This document shows positions 1 through 7,835 of a DNA stretch of 50,231 nucleotides, in pieces (the first letter of the stretch is position 1; every line of letters starts with the position of its first letter). The notes beneath the pieces were generated by a model, which saw only the letters and a program-made list of their open reading frames with translations, searched no databases and was not told the origin of the DNA. The DNA comes from a bacterium (GTDB lineage Bacteria; Patescibacteriota; Andersenbacteria; UBA10190): positions 1 to 50,231 of the forward strand of contig JAUYKA010000023.1 of the NCBI GenBank assembly GCA_030698495.1, in the 5' to 3' direction. The translations under genes were made by a program, and so were the position numbers.

Positions 1-2
1 AC

Positions 3-95
3 ATCAATTACTACAATACCGGCAGGCCGCAATGGAACTTGAAAAAGATGACGCCGAGTAAATACCGAGACTATCTTTTGGCCGCTACTGGTTGA
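3..95 (+). CDS. IS3-family (IS150-like) transposase OrfB/integrase core, C-terminal fragment cut by the window edge
   Basis: Frame 3 reads INYYNTGRPQWNLKKMTPSKYRDYLLAATG*, the typical rve C-terminus (YN..RPQWNLKKMTP..YR..L). Confidence 0.8.
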   Translation: MNYYNTGRPQWNLKKMTPSKYRDYLLAATG

Positions 96-105
96 TTAAC
101 TAGTT

Positions 106-131
106 GTCCACTAAACGGGGTACACATCAAT
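106..131. repeat. putative right terminal inverted repeat of the IS3-family element
   Basis: tgtccactaaacggggtacacatca lies just after the transposase stop; it resembles IS150-group ends. The left end is outside the window. Confidence 0.45.
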
Positions 132-302
132 AGTGTAACATTCTGTAACATTTTCCCTTATTTTAGCCTCCGACCCACCCTCCTCAGTCGAGTACCATCT
201 AAGCCTTCCAAAACCCCTCTATACCTTGTTACAAGTTGGTTCTAGACTCATCTGTCCCGCCAATTTACAATTTCAGCATTAGGGTTTGTATTCAATGCTG
301 TT

Positions 303-602
303 TTATAAACCCTTGCGTATATCAGAGATATTTTCGATACGAATAGCCTTGCCGTTAATTAAGGCATCGGCAATTTTTTTATAAGCGGCGTCCAACGTCC
401 GAGCAAAAGTTGGTTGTGAAATATTCATTTTCTCGGCCGCGGCAATCTGCTCTAATCCATCTGCGTCATGAAGCTTAACGGCCTCAACTTCATCGGCCAG
501 CAGAACAACCTCCTCAAGCTCTCGCAAGGGAATACCGCGCGGCTTGAAGTAATACACGTCCGGTGAAAAGTTGAGACATCGTGGAGATTTTGGTCGAGGC
601 AT
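303..602 (-). CDS. DUF134 family HTH protein
   Basis: MPRPKSPRCLNFSPDVYYFKPRGIPLRELEEVVLLADEVEAVKLHDADGLEQIAAAEKMNISQPTFARTL; the internal ATG at 602 is the likely start of the 142-aa ORF. Confidence 0.85.
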   Translation of the reverse strand: MPRPKSPRCLNFSPDVYYFKPRGIPLRELEEVVLLADEVEAVKLHDADGLEQIAAAEKMNISQPTFARTLDAAYKKIADALINGKAIRIENISDIRKGL

Positions 603-675
603 ACTATAGTAATTATATACTAAAAGCGAGGAACCTCCGGCGTGTATCAACAACACGCCGGGGGGAGGGGACTGC

Positions 676-903
676 TTAACTCTTGTTAAGACGGCTTTCC
701 TCTTCTTTAATCCGCGCCAGCTCTTCCTCAAGGCTCTTGCGGTAAGCGGACAAATCGTCGCGATTACTTGGTTGCGACCATGGCCAAAACAAGCCTAGTC
801 GCCCGCCAATACCCCGTCGGATACCGTTTCCACAAGGCCCAAGCCCCCAGCCGGCGCGGTGGCCGCCGCCCCAGCGGGGTCCGGATCCGTCAAAAAATGG
901 CAT
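676..903 (-). CDS. DUF5320-like small protein
   Basis: MPFFDGSGPRWGGGHRAGWGLGPCGNG...; Gly/Arg-rich N-terminus and C-terminal helix (LEEELARIKEE) typical of the family. Confidence 0.7.
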   Translation of the reverse strand: MPFFDGSGPRWGGGHRAGWGLGPCGNGIRRGIGGRLGLFWPWSQPSNRDDLSAYRKSLEEELARIKEEESRLNKS

Positions 904-993
904 GATACGTCACCTCCTCTCTAATGAATATATATTCATTATACCCAAAGGCGCGGCAAAAGCAAGTGAAACACAAAGGAGTAATATATAGAT

Positions 994-1029
994 ATAAAAA
1001 ATCCGCTGAACGCGAGTATTCAGCGGATT
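994..1029 (-). terminator. intrinsic terminator of the cupin gene
   Basis: aatccgctgaa / ttcagcggatt 11-bp stem followed on the minus strand by TTTTTTATAT. Confidence 0.8.
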
Positions 1030-1061
1030 GAAGTTGTTTGCTACAAAGAATAGAGAACAAA

Positions 1062-1433
1062 CTACAGATGCGTCGCCAGCGTGTTGTTCTCATTCTCGAA
1101 CGTCACCGGCATGTAGCCGACAAGCACCATATCCTCGGAACAAGTCAGGACGTGTTCCTCGCCCGGCTCAAACATGAACATCACCGGCGCCTCCAATCCA
1201 TGTTCCTGTAATCCCTCGAACTCTGTCCATGTCCGAACATCGCACATCCCCTTCACCAGTAAGAATCCTTCATAATGAGGATGCGAGTGGTTGCCCAACT
1301 TGACCCCCTCCTGTTTGACAACCAGCACCTTCGTCTCGGCCTCGGCCACATTGGGAAATTCCGCCGGTGGCCTAAACGCCGTCAGTGCGCGACGATCATC
1401 CTCATGACTGTCCGCGACTGTAAAAACTCGCAT
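1062..1433 (-). CDS. cupin-fold small protein
   Basis: NHSHPHYEGFLLVKGMCDVRTW...FEPGEEHVLTCSED resembles cupin motifs. Confidence 0.6.
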   Translation of the reverse strand: MRVFTVADSHEDDRRALTAFRPPAEFPNVAEAETKVLVVKQEGVKLGNHSHPHYEGFLLVKGMCDVRTWTEFEGLQEHGLEAPVMFMFEPGEEHVLTCSEDMVLVGYMPVTFENENNTLATHL

Positions 1434-1578
1434 TGTATAACCTCTCCTTCGCTTTTAGAGAACACTCAATCCAACCCAACGCAATCAAACATTGATTGTG
1501 AATTGACTGGGTTAGAACGCTACATATTAAAACAGCAAGACACACCTGTCAAATTCAGCCGATAATCCAACAATGCCA

Positions 1579-2598
1579 TCAAACGGCACAGCCCAACTTC
1601 TCTTTCTGAAACTCCTCTAGCGTCAGGCCTGTGAGTTCTTCAAGCACCAGCCGGTACCGATTTTCCGTTTTCAGCAATACCTCCTGCGGTACCGTGAGCT
1701 TACTCACGAAATCCAGATGCTCCGGATTCTCCGGATCGAGGTTGTGCAGGCCGGGTTCGCCGCCGGCCTCCGAAACGGGCGTTGACACTCCCTTGCCCCA
1801 TGTCCGCACGATTTCCTTGTCATATGAAGGAGGCGACTTCCTCTGCTTGACTGCCTCCAGCCACTCCTCTTCCTTCCAGAAACGGCTGGAATCCGGCGTC
1901 AGCGCTTCGTCAGCCAAGTCGCCCTGGTCGCCGAGCTCGAACTTGGTATCGGCTATAATCCAACCCTTCTCTTTTGCCCTGGCGGCACCCTCGGTGTACA
2001 GGTGCAAAGAGAAATCACGAATCCACGACCCATATTGCCGCACCACCTCGCCGATTGACAAGTTTTCGTCATGACCGGACTCTGCCTTTGTCGTCGGCGT
2101 GAAAATAGGCTCGGGCAGACGCGATCCGTCGTGCAATCCCGGCGGCAGTTTATTACCGAAAACTTCGCCCGTCTTCTGATATTCCCGCCAACCGCTACCG
2201 GTCAGATAACCTCGCACGACGCACTCCACCGGTATGATAGTTAGTCTCCTAACCACCAAGGAGCACTTGAACAGCTCATCATCCCCACACAAAGCCGAAG
2301 GTAAGTGGTGCCCCACTCCTCTACCGAAGGCGATCAAATGATGATTTTCGTGATGAAAAACATCATCCAGCCAGAAGACGGTCATCGCTGTCAGCAGCTC
2401 GCCTTTGTGCGGCATCAGCGCCGGCAGGACAAAGTCGTTGATGCTTACGCGGTTGGTGGCAACCACCAGCAGTCTCTCCGGATCCAGCAGGGCGTACGTA
2501 TCACGCACCTTGCCTTGGTGAATGCGATTCAGCCCCGCCCCGGTGAGCCTTTCGTGCCACGGCGAAACGGCAACGCAACTCGGAATTGTCGCGGACAT
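1579..2598 (-). CDS. purC: phosphoribosylaminoimidazole-succinocarboxamide synthase
   Basis: GKVRDTYALLDPERLLVVATNRVSINDFVLP; VECVVRGYLTGSGWREYQKTGEVFG; SAICAR synthetase signatures. Confidence 0.95.
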   Translation of the reverse strand: MSATIPSCVAVSPWHERLTGAGLNRIHQGKVRDTYALLDPERLLVVATNRVSINDFVLPALMPHKGELLTAMTVFWLDDVFHHENHHLIAFGRGVGHHLPSALCGDDELFKCSLVVRRLTIIPVECVVRGYLTGSGWREYQKTGEVFGNKLPPGLHDGSRLPEPIFTPTTKAESGHDENLSIGEVVRQYGSWIRDFSLHLYTEGAARAKEKGWIIADTKFELGDQGDLADEALTPDSSRFWKEEEWLEAVKQRKSPPSYDKEIVRTWGKGVSTPVSEAGGEPGLHNLDPENPEHLDFVSKLTVPQEVLLKTENRYRLVLEELTGLTLEEFQKEKLGCAV

Positions 2599-2599
2599 G

Positions 2600-3130
2600 T
2601 CACTCTCCCTCTCTTTTCGGCAGTTCTTGGTCCGATGCCAGCAAACCGATTGCCGGCTGTTTGTTGTTGTCTGCTAGATATTGATACAACTTGGTATCAA
2701 GCTGCGGTCGCGCCAGCGCCACGATTTGGCAAGCCATTATAGCCGCATTACGCAAGCCGGCTTCGTCAATCCCACACACACCCACCGGCAATCCCGGCGG
2801 CATCCGCACTTCCGACAATAGTGCGTCTAACCCGTCCAAAACAGACGACGACAACGCTACACCCAATACCGGCCGGAAGCCGCCAAGAATAGCCGCAATC
2901 GCTCCGGGTAAATGAGCCGCCATTCCGGCTGCGCCGACGAAAAGTAAAGTCCCGGTATTGGCTCGTTTGACAATATATTGCTTCAACTCGTCCGGATTAC
3001 GATGTGCCGAGATAACGGACAGCTCCCAGCTTACGCCCACCTTATTCAGCACATCAAGCATCTTGGACGCCCCCACCTTTTCCATGTCACTATCCTTACT
3101 GCCAACCACAATCACCACATCGTAGGCCAT
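2600..3130 (-). CDS. purE: N5-carboxyaminoimidazole ribonucleotide mutase
   Basis: VVGSKDSDMEKVGASKMLDVLNKVGVSWELSVISAHRNPDEL...GAAGMAAHLPGAIAA; start at MAYDVV. Confidence 0.95.
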   Translation of the reverse strand: MAYDVVIVVGSKDSDMEKVGASKMLDVLNKVGVSWELSVISAHRNPDELKQYIVKRANTGTLLFVGAAGMAAHLPGAIAAILGGFRPVLGVALSSSVLDGLDALLSEVRMPPGLPVGVCGIDEAGLRNAAIMACQIVALARPQLDTKLYQYLADNNKQPAIGLLASDQELPKREGE

Positions 3131-3347
3131 GACATACCCTTTCATATTGTAGAGAACAAATGATGACCAGCCACAAAGGCTTTCAAATCATCCCGTCATT
3201 ATACTGAAATAAAACCCAAGCGCAAATGAAATCTTCTGCCCGATCATAACAATATGACCGTTGTATTTTTTATCTAACCAGATAATAATTATAAACTCCC
3301 GTAACAGCACGTTCCTTACAACTCACCCTATAGCGGAGACTAGAACC

Positions 3348-5129
3348 ATGATTACCGTCCTTGATTTTGGTGGTCAGTATGCGCACCTGATTGCACGATG
3401 TGTCCGCAGACTTAATGTTTATTCGGAAATCAAAGAAGCCGAAACTCCAGCATCTGATCTAACGGACTCGCACGGGCTTATCCTCTCGGGAGGCCCGCAA
3501 AGCGTATTTGATTCGGACAGCCCGCAAGGGGATCCCGATATCCTTAAACTCGGCATCCCCATTCTCGGAATTTGCTACGGCATGCACTGGATTATTAGTG
3601 CTCTTGGCGGACAAGTCCGGAAACAGCCCAAACGCGAATATGGTCATACCCAAGTTCACCAGACGACTTCCGACAGTGCGCTACTGAACCAGTGCCCGCC
3701 GTCCTTCAATGTCTGGATGTCTCACGGTGATTCCGCAACGATCCTACCGGCAGGATTTTCCGTCTTCGCGAAATCCGATCACTGTCCCTATGCGGCCGTC
3801 GGCGATGAAAAGAAAAAACAATTTGGCCTTCAGTTTCATCCGGAAGTGGCTCATACCGAGCATGGCATGCAAATATTGGAAAACTTTGTATGCCAATGCA
3901 ACGCACCTTACTGGTCTATTGGTAATTATCTGGAACACATCAAAGATCAGATACGCCAACAGGCCGGACAGCGTAAAGTATTGATGCTTACTTCCGGTGG
4001 TGTTGACTCCACCGTCGCGCTTACCCTGCTCAACCAAGTCCTTGGTGTTGATCACGTTCAAGGTTTGCTCATCGACAACGGTCTGATGCGCAAAAATGAA
4101 GCGGCCAAAGTTATGCAGGCCATCACGGCGCTTGGCATAAACAACCTTATGGTCGAAGATGCATCGCCGATATTTCTGGATCGCCTCGCCAACGTCACTG
4201 ACCCGGAAGAAAAACGCAGGATCATCGGAAACACCTTCATCGACGTCAAAGACCAAGTGGTTCAGCGAATCATTGGCAAAGACGATGAAAACAACTGGTT
4301 GTTGGGGCAGGGAACAATTTACCCCGACACCATTGAAACCGGCGGCACTAAACATTCAGCCGGCATTAAACTGCACCACAACCGCTCCGGAAAAGTTCAG
4401 GAGCTTATCGCGAAAGGCCTGGTCATTGAACCGCTAAGTGACTTGTACAAAGACGACGTACGCGAGCTTGGTGAAACCATCGGTCTACCACACGAGGTGG
4501 TCTGGCGCCACCCATTTCCGGGACCGGGACTTGGTGTGAGAATTCTATGCGCCAGTAAACCGGAGTTGCTGCCTGATTTCAAGATCAATTTCAACCCGGA
4601 CGTTAAGTACTCGATATTGCCGGTTAGAAGCGTTGGGGTTCAAGGAGATGAGCGCACCTATAGTCACGCACTTACCCTCTACGTCGGAAAATCATGCGAC
4701 ATACCGGATGCTTTTTGGCAAATTGCCGTGCAAGTGCCTAACATTACCGACAGCATCAACCGTGTTGTTGTGTGCCTTTCACACAATCAGCCGCATACGC
4801 TTTGGTTCACCCCAACCTTCATTGAGCCATCTTCAATCTCCCTTGCCAGAGAAGCTGACGCCATAGTCATCGCCACAATGGAACGATATGGTTTATATGA
4901 CTCCGTCTGGCAGTTCCCGGTAGTTTTACTTCCCTTTGGAGTGATGCCGGGCAATCGTTCTATTGTTCTGCGTCCGGTGGAATCCCGGGAAGCCATGACG
5001 GCAAACGCAGCCAAACTCAAGAGAGAAATTCTGGTAACGATGATAGAGCAACTGCTCCGTGCACCGGAAATTGATACGGTGTTCTATGACTTAACCAGTA
5101 AACCACCCGCTACCATTGAGTGGGAGTAG
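3348..5129 (+). CDS. guaA: GMP synthase (glutamine-hydrolysing)
   Basis: MITVLDFGGQYAHLIARCVRRL; GICYGMHW; LTSGGVDSTVALTLL; C-terminal KPPATIEWE. Confidence 0.97.
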   Translation: MITVLDFGGQYAHLIARCVRRLNVYSEIKEAETPASDLTDSHGLILSGGPQSVFDSDSPQGDPDILKLGIPILGICYGMHWIISALGGQVRKQPKREYGHTQVHQTTSDSALLNQCPPSFNVWMSHGDSATILPAGFSVFAKSDHCPYAAVGDEKKKQFGLQFHPEVAHTEHGMQILENFVCQCNAPYWSIGNYLEHIKDQIRQQAGQRKVLMLTSGGVDSTVALTLLNQVLGVDHVQGLLIDNGLMRKNEAAKVMQAITALGINNLMVEDASPIFLDRLANVTDPEEKRRIIGNTFIDVKDQVVQRIIGKDDENNWLLGQGTIYPDTIETGGTKHSAGIKLHHNRSGKVQELIAKGLVIEPLSDLYKDDVRELGETIGLPHEVVWRHPFPGPGLGVRILCASKPELLPDFKINFNPDVKYSILPVRSVGVQGDERTYSHALTLYVGKSCDIPDAFWQIAVQVPNITDSINRVVVCLSHNQPHTLWFTPTFIEPSSISLAREADAIVIATMERYGLYDSVWQFPVVLLPFGVMPGNRSIVLRPVESREAMTANAAKLKREILVTMIEQLLRAPEIDTVFYDLTSKPPATIEWE

Positions 5130-5140
5130 TCAACCAAAAA

Positions 5141-5176
5141 TAGCCCGTGAGGAATTTCCTCACGGGCTTTCTTTAT
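5141..5176 (+). terminator. guaA terminator
   Basis: agcccgtgagg aattt cctcacgggct followed by ttcttt. Confidence 0.85.
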
Positions 5177-5180
5177 AAAA

Positions 5181-5290
5181 CTGTATTCACCAGTCCTCGC
5201 CTTGCCCGCCGACTGTGTCCCTCCGTAGCTCTTGAGCGAAGGCCGGGCTGTATTTACTTAATTTACTGTATTCACTTATCTCGCTTATCT
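5181..5290. repeat. composite intergenic repeat: gccgtagc/gcgaag-type hairpin plus E-type arm (tttacttaatttactgtattcact)
   Basis: ccctccgtagctcttgagcgaaggccggg next to tgtatttacttaatttactgtattcacttatctcgcttatctcgc; the same arm sequence recurs at 47260-47338. Confidence 0.6.
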
Positions 5291-5296
5291 CGCTGT

Positions 5297-6859
5297 TTAA
5301 TCCCTCGTTTTGTTTTTACTTTGCTTGAGCCACTGAATGTTGCTATCCAATTTTTGGATGGTATTGCGGCCGCTTTCGATACGACCACGCCAAAAAGCGG
5401 TGTCTTCGCCCGATGGCTCCGTCTGCCAAGTGTAGTAGAACAAATAGGGGAACCACTTATCTTTCAAAACATTTTCATCAATCGCGCACGTTTGGCAGGT
5501 CTTGCCCGGCTTACTGCCTGAAGCCTTAGCCTGCCGCATCTTATCGATTAAATCGGACTTGGCGCTGACCTCGCCGCTAAATATATAATCAGCCCAGAAA
5601 CGGTTTTCCGCCGGCGTGACTTCTTTGTCATAAACCGAACGGTAAATCGGGTTGATTTCTCCAATCAAAGCGCGCGTGGCAGGGCGCACCCGAGTCAGTC
5701 CCGCCGTAGCCGCCACTGATGGCACTGGCGCCGGACCGCCTTTGGTGGTGGCGTTACCGGTCACGGCCGTCTTAAACGCGCCGACATTTTGGCCGCGGCC
5801 TAATTGTTTTAAAAACTCCGGAAAAGCTTTTTGCACGTTGCCGCTTTTATAACCCATAGCGGCCAGTAAGGTAGGGGAAGTAATCAAACGCAATTTTCCG
5901 CCTTGCACCAAAAATACATTATTACCCAAACCCACTACCCAGCCGTCGGGATACGTGGCGATATTGGCCCCGCGTCCGTACCGTGCCAGCTCACTTGCCG
6001 CCACACCTACTCGCTGACTTTCATCGGGATAATATTCCGCTTCGTAAAAACGATCTCCTAAATACAATCTCTTCATTATTTTGCCGCCGGCTGCTTCTTC
6101 CAGCCGCCAGATCCGCCCGCCGTGATATGGCCCGTCGTAAATAATCATCCCGCCCGGCTGCAACTTGCCATCCAGCGCCGGACCGGTAGGAAACTCACTC
6201 AATTGCGCGCTCGATGTCGCGTAGAGATTGCCCGCGGGCAACTTCAACTTACTCCGTACGCCGGCTGAAAGCTGCCGTTTGCGCAATTTATCGTCAATGT
6301 AATACTGCGTGCCGTTGGGCGCTTGCAATACCTTACCGATGTAGAGGGGATTGCGCGAAGATGTCGGCTGATATCTGGCAAAGTCTTGCGGTGATAACAC
6401 GATCACCACGCTGCTATTAAAAAAGTGCGCTTCCTTCAACCATTTATCCAAAACACCGGGCAATACATAACTGCGCTTGCCGCCGCGGACATAGTAAACC
6501 GTTGCGCCGGCTGTCGATCTGATTAAAGTGCCATCGGACAATAAATTCGGCCCGTAAGGTGACGGATAAAGACTATCCGCTGTTTTGAAACTCCCCGCCG
6601 CCGGCAGACTGGCCGGCGCCGAAACAGGCGTGTTGCGGCTGTTAATATTTTGCCAAGCCATGGCGCCAACCAGCGCCTCGAAAGTCGTTTTTTCCTTGTT
6701 CTGTACGCGGCCGGCCCAATATGTCCATTCGCTTGCAGATGGGTCATGGCCGTGGACAACTTGATAGGCCTCATTTACCCGGTCAAGCAACGCAGCTTCT
6801 GCCGGATGAGCAACCAGAAAAAACAGGAGCAGAAATAAAAAACCAAGTGACCAACGCAT
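5297..6859 (-). CDS. secreted cell-surface protein with DUF4214-like modules and degenerate beta repeats
   Basis: Signal peptide MRWSLGFLFLLLFFLVAHPAEA; modules such as AYQVVHGHDPSASEWTYWAGRVQ and IYRSVYDKEVTPAENRFWADYIFSGE. Confidence 0.6.
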   Translation of the reverse strand: MRWSLGFLFLLLFFLVAHPAEAALLDRVNEAYQVVHGHDPSASEWTYWAGRVQNKEKTTFEALVGAMAWQNINSRNTPVSAPASLPAAGSFKTADSLYPSPYGPNLLSDGTLIRSTAGATVYYVRGGKRSYVLPGVLDKWLKEAHFFNSSVVIVLSPQDFARYQPTSSRNPLYIGKVLQAPNGTQYYIDDKLRKRQLSAGVRSKLKLPAGNLYATSSAQLSEFPTGPALDGKLQPGGMIIYDGPYHGGRIWRLEEAAGGKIMKRLYLGDRFYEAEYYPDESQRVGVAASELARYGRGANIATYPDGWVVGLGNNVFLVQGGKLRLITSPTLLAAMGYKSGNVQKAFPEFLKQLGRGQNVGAFKTAVTGNATTKGGPAPVPSVAATAGLTRVRPATRALIGEINPIYRSVYDKEVTPAENRFWADYIFSGEVSAKSDLIDKMRQAKASGSKPGKTCQTCAIDENVLKDKWFPYLFYYTWQTEPSGEDTAFWRGRIESGRNTIQKLDSNIQWLKQSKNKTRD

Positions 6860-6902
6860 CTATACTACTATAGCACGTTTTTACCCTAATTGCAAATCTC
6901 AT

Positions 6903-6934
6903 AACTGGATTCCGCATCAAGTGCGGAATGACCC
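6903..6934. repeat. REP-like hairpin (ctggattccgca tcaag tgcggaatgac)
   Basis: Half-unit of the GTCATTCC...GGAATCCAG family seen at 18040 and 25840. Confidence 0.6.
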
Positions 6935-6974
6935 AACTAGTCACTTGAAAATTGGAAATTAAAAATTGTCGCGT

Positions 6975-7715
6975 TCACCCTCGCGCCACCGTCAGTCCCC
7001 ACACTTGAATATCCCGCGGTAACTCCAGCGCCCGCGCCGCTTCGTCTAACGTTGAACCACTGGTGGTAACATCATCCAATATAATCACTATCTTTTTTCC
7101 CGGAGATAACTCGCCGGATCGCCAGAACGCTCCTGCCATGTTTTCTCCTCGCAGTTCACGTGGCAGCTTCGCCTGCGCCCAGGTATATTTGCGCCGCGCC
7201 AGCAGGGAGGTGTTGTCTATGCCGACGGCTGACGAAATATGTCTGGCAATTTCTTCGCTTTGATTAAAACCGCGCTGCCGCAAACGGCGCGGATGAAGCG
7301 GTATCGGCACGATCACCGCTTCTTGGCACAGCTCACTGATGGGCGCTATCTGCGCCAATAAAGGCAACAACAAATAAGCCAAGTCCGGCGCCACTCCCGC
7401 CACGCTTTTAAACTTCAGCCAGCCGATACCGCGGCGTAGCCACGCCGACTGATACGAGCCAAAAGACAACAAACCATATAACCGGGTGTCCTTTTGGCAC
7501 CGCCGGCAAGTCAATCCGCGCGCCGACGGCTTATGGCACACCAGGCAAGTTTGCTTGCCGGTAAACCTGATTTTCTCCCGACACTTCCGGCACAAATAAC
7601 TACCCTCCGTCAAACAATTCATACAGCGGGGAGGAGCGATTAAATCCAGAAGAGCATCGCAGATTATATAACCATCATTCTTTAGCGTGGAAGAAATTTT
7701 TGCCAATACACTCAT
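6975..7715 (-). CDS. comF: ComF family phosphoribosyltransferase-like protein
   Basis: CMNCLTEGSYLCRKCREKI zinc motif; VIVPIPLHPRRLRQRGFNQSEEIARHIS; VIILDDVTTSGSTLDEAA. Start MSVLAKIS. Confidence 0.9.
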   Translation of the reverse strand: MSVLAKISSTLKNDGYIICDALLDLIAPPRCMNCLTEGSYLCRKCREKIRFTGKQTCLVCHKPSARGLTCRRCQKDTRLYGLLSFGSYQSAWLRRGIGWLKFKSVAGVAPDLAYLLLPLLAQIAPISELCQEAVIVPIPLHPRRLRQRGFNQSEEIARHISSAVGIDNTSLLARRKYTWAQAKLPRELRGENMAGAFWRSGELSPGKKIVIILDDVTTSGSTLDEAARALELPRDIQVWGLTVARG

Positions 7716-7835
7716 AAATTTAAAACGTAAAACGAAAAATGCAAAACAACAACCCAAAACCCGAAAGAATTTAGTCGTCGTTCCTTTATGCTTTATCTTG
7801 TAGTTTTTAGCTTTGCACTTTTAGTTTTAACTTAC
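7713..7835. repeat. B-type palindromic element (aaaacgtaaaacgaaaaatgcaaaac ... ttttagctttgcacttttagttttaactt)
   Basis: Arms are imperfect inverted copies around the core aaagaatttagtcgtcgttccttt. Confidence 0.7.

Noticed and set aside
3744-4355. 203-aa minus-strand ORF antisense to guaA
   Set aside because: Antisense shadow of a conserved gene; no recognisable domain.
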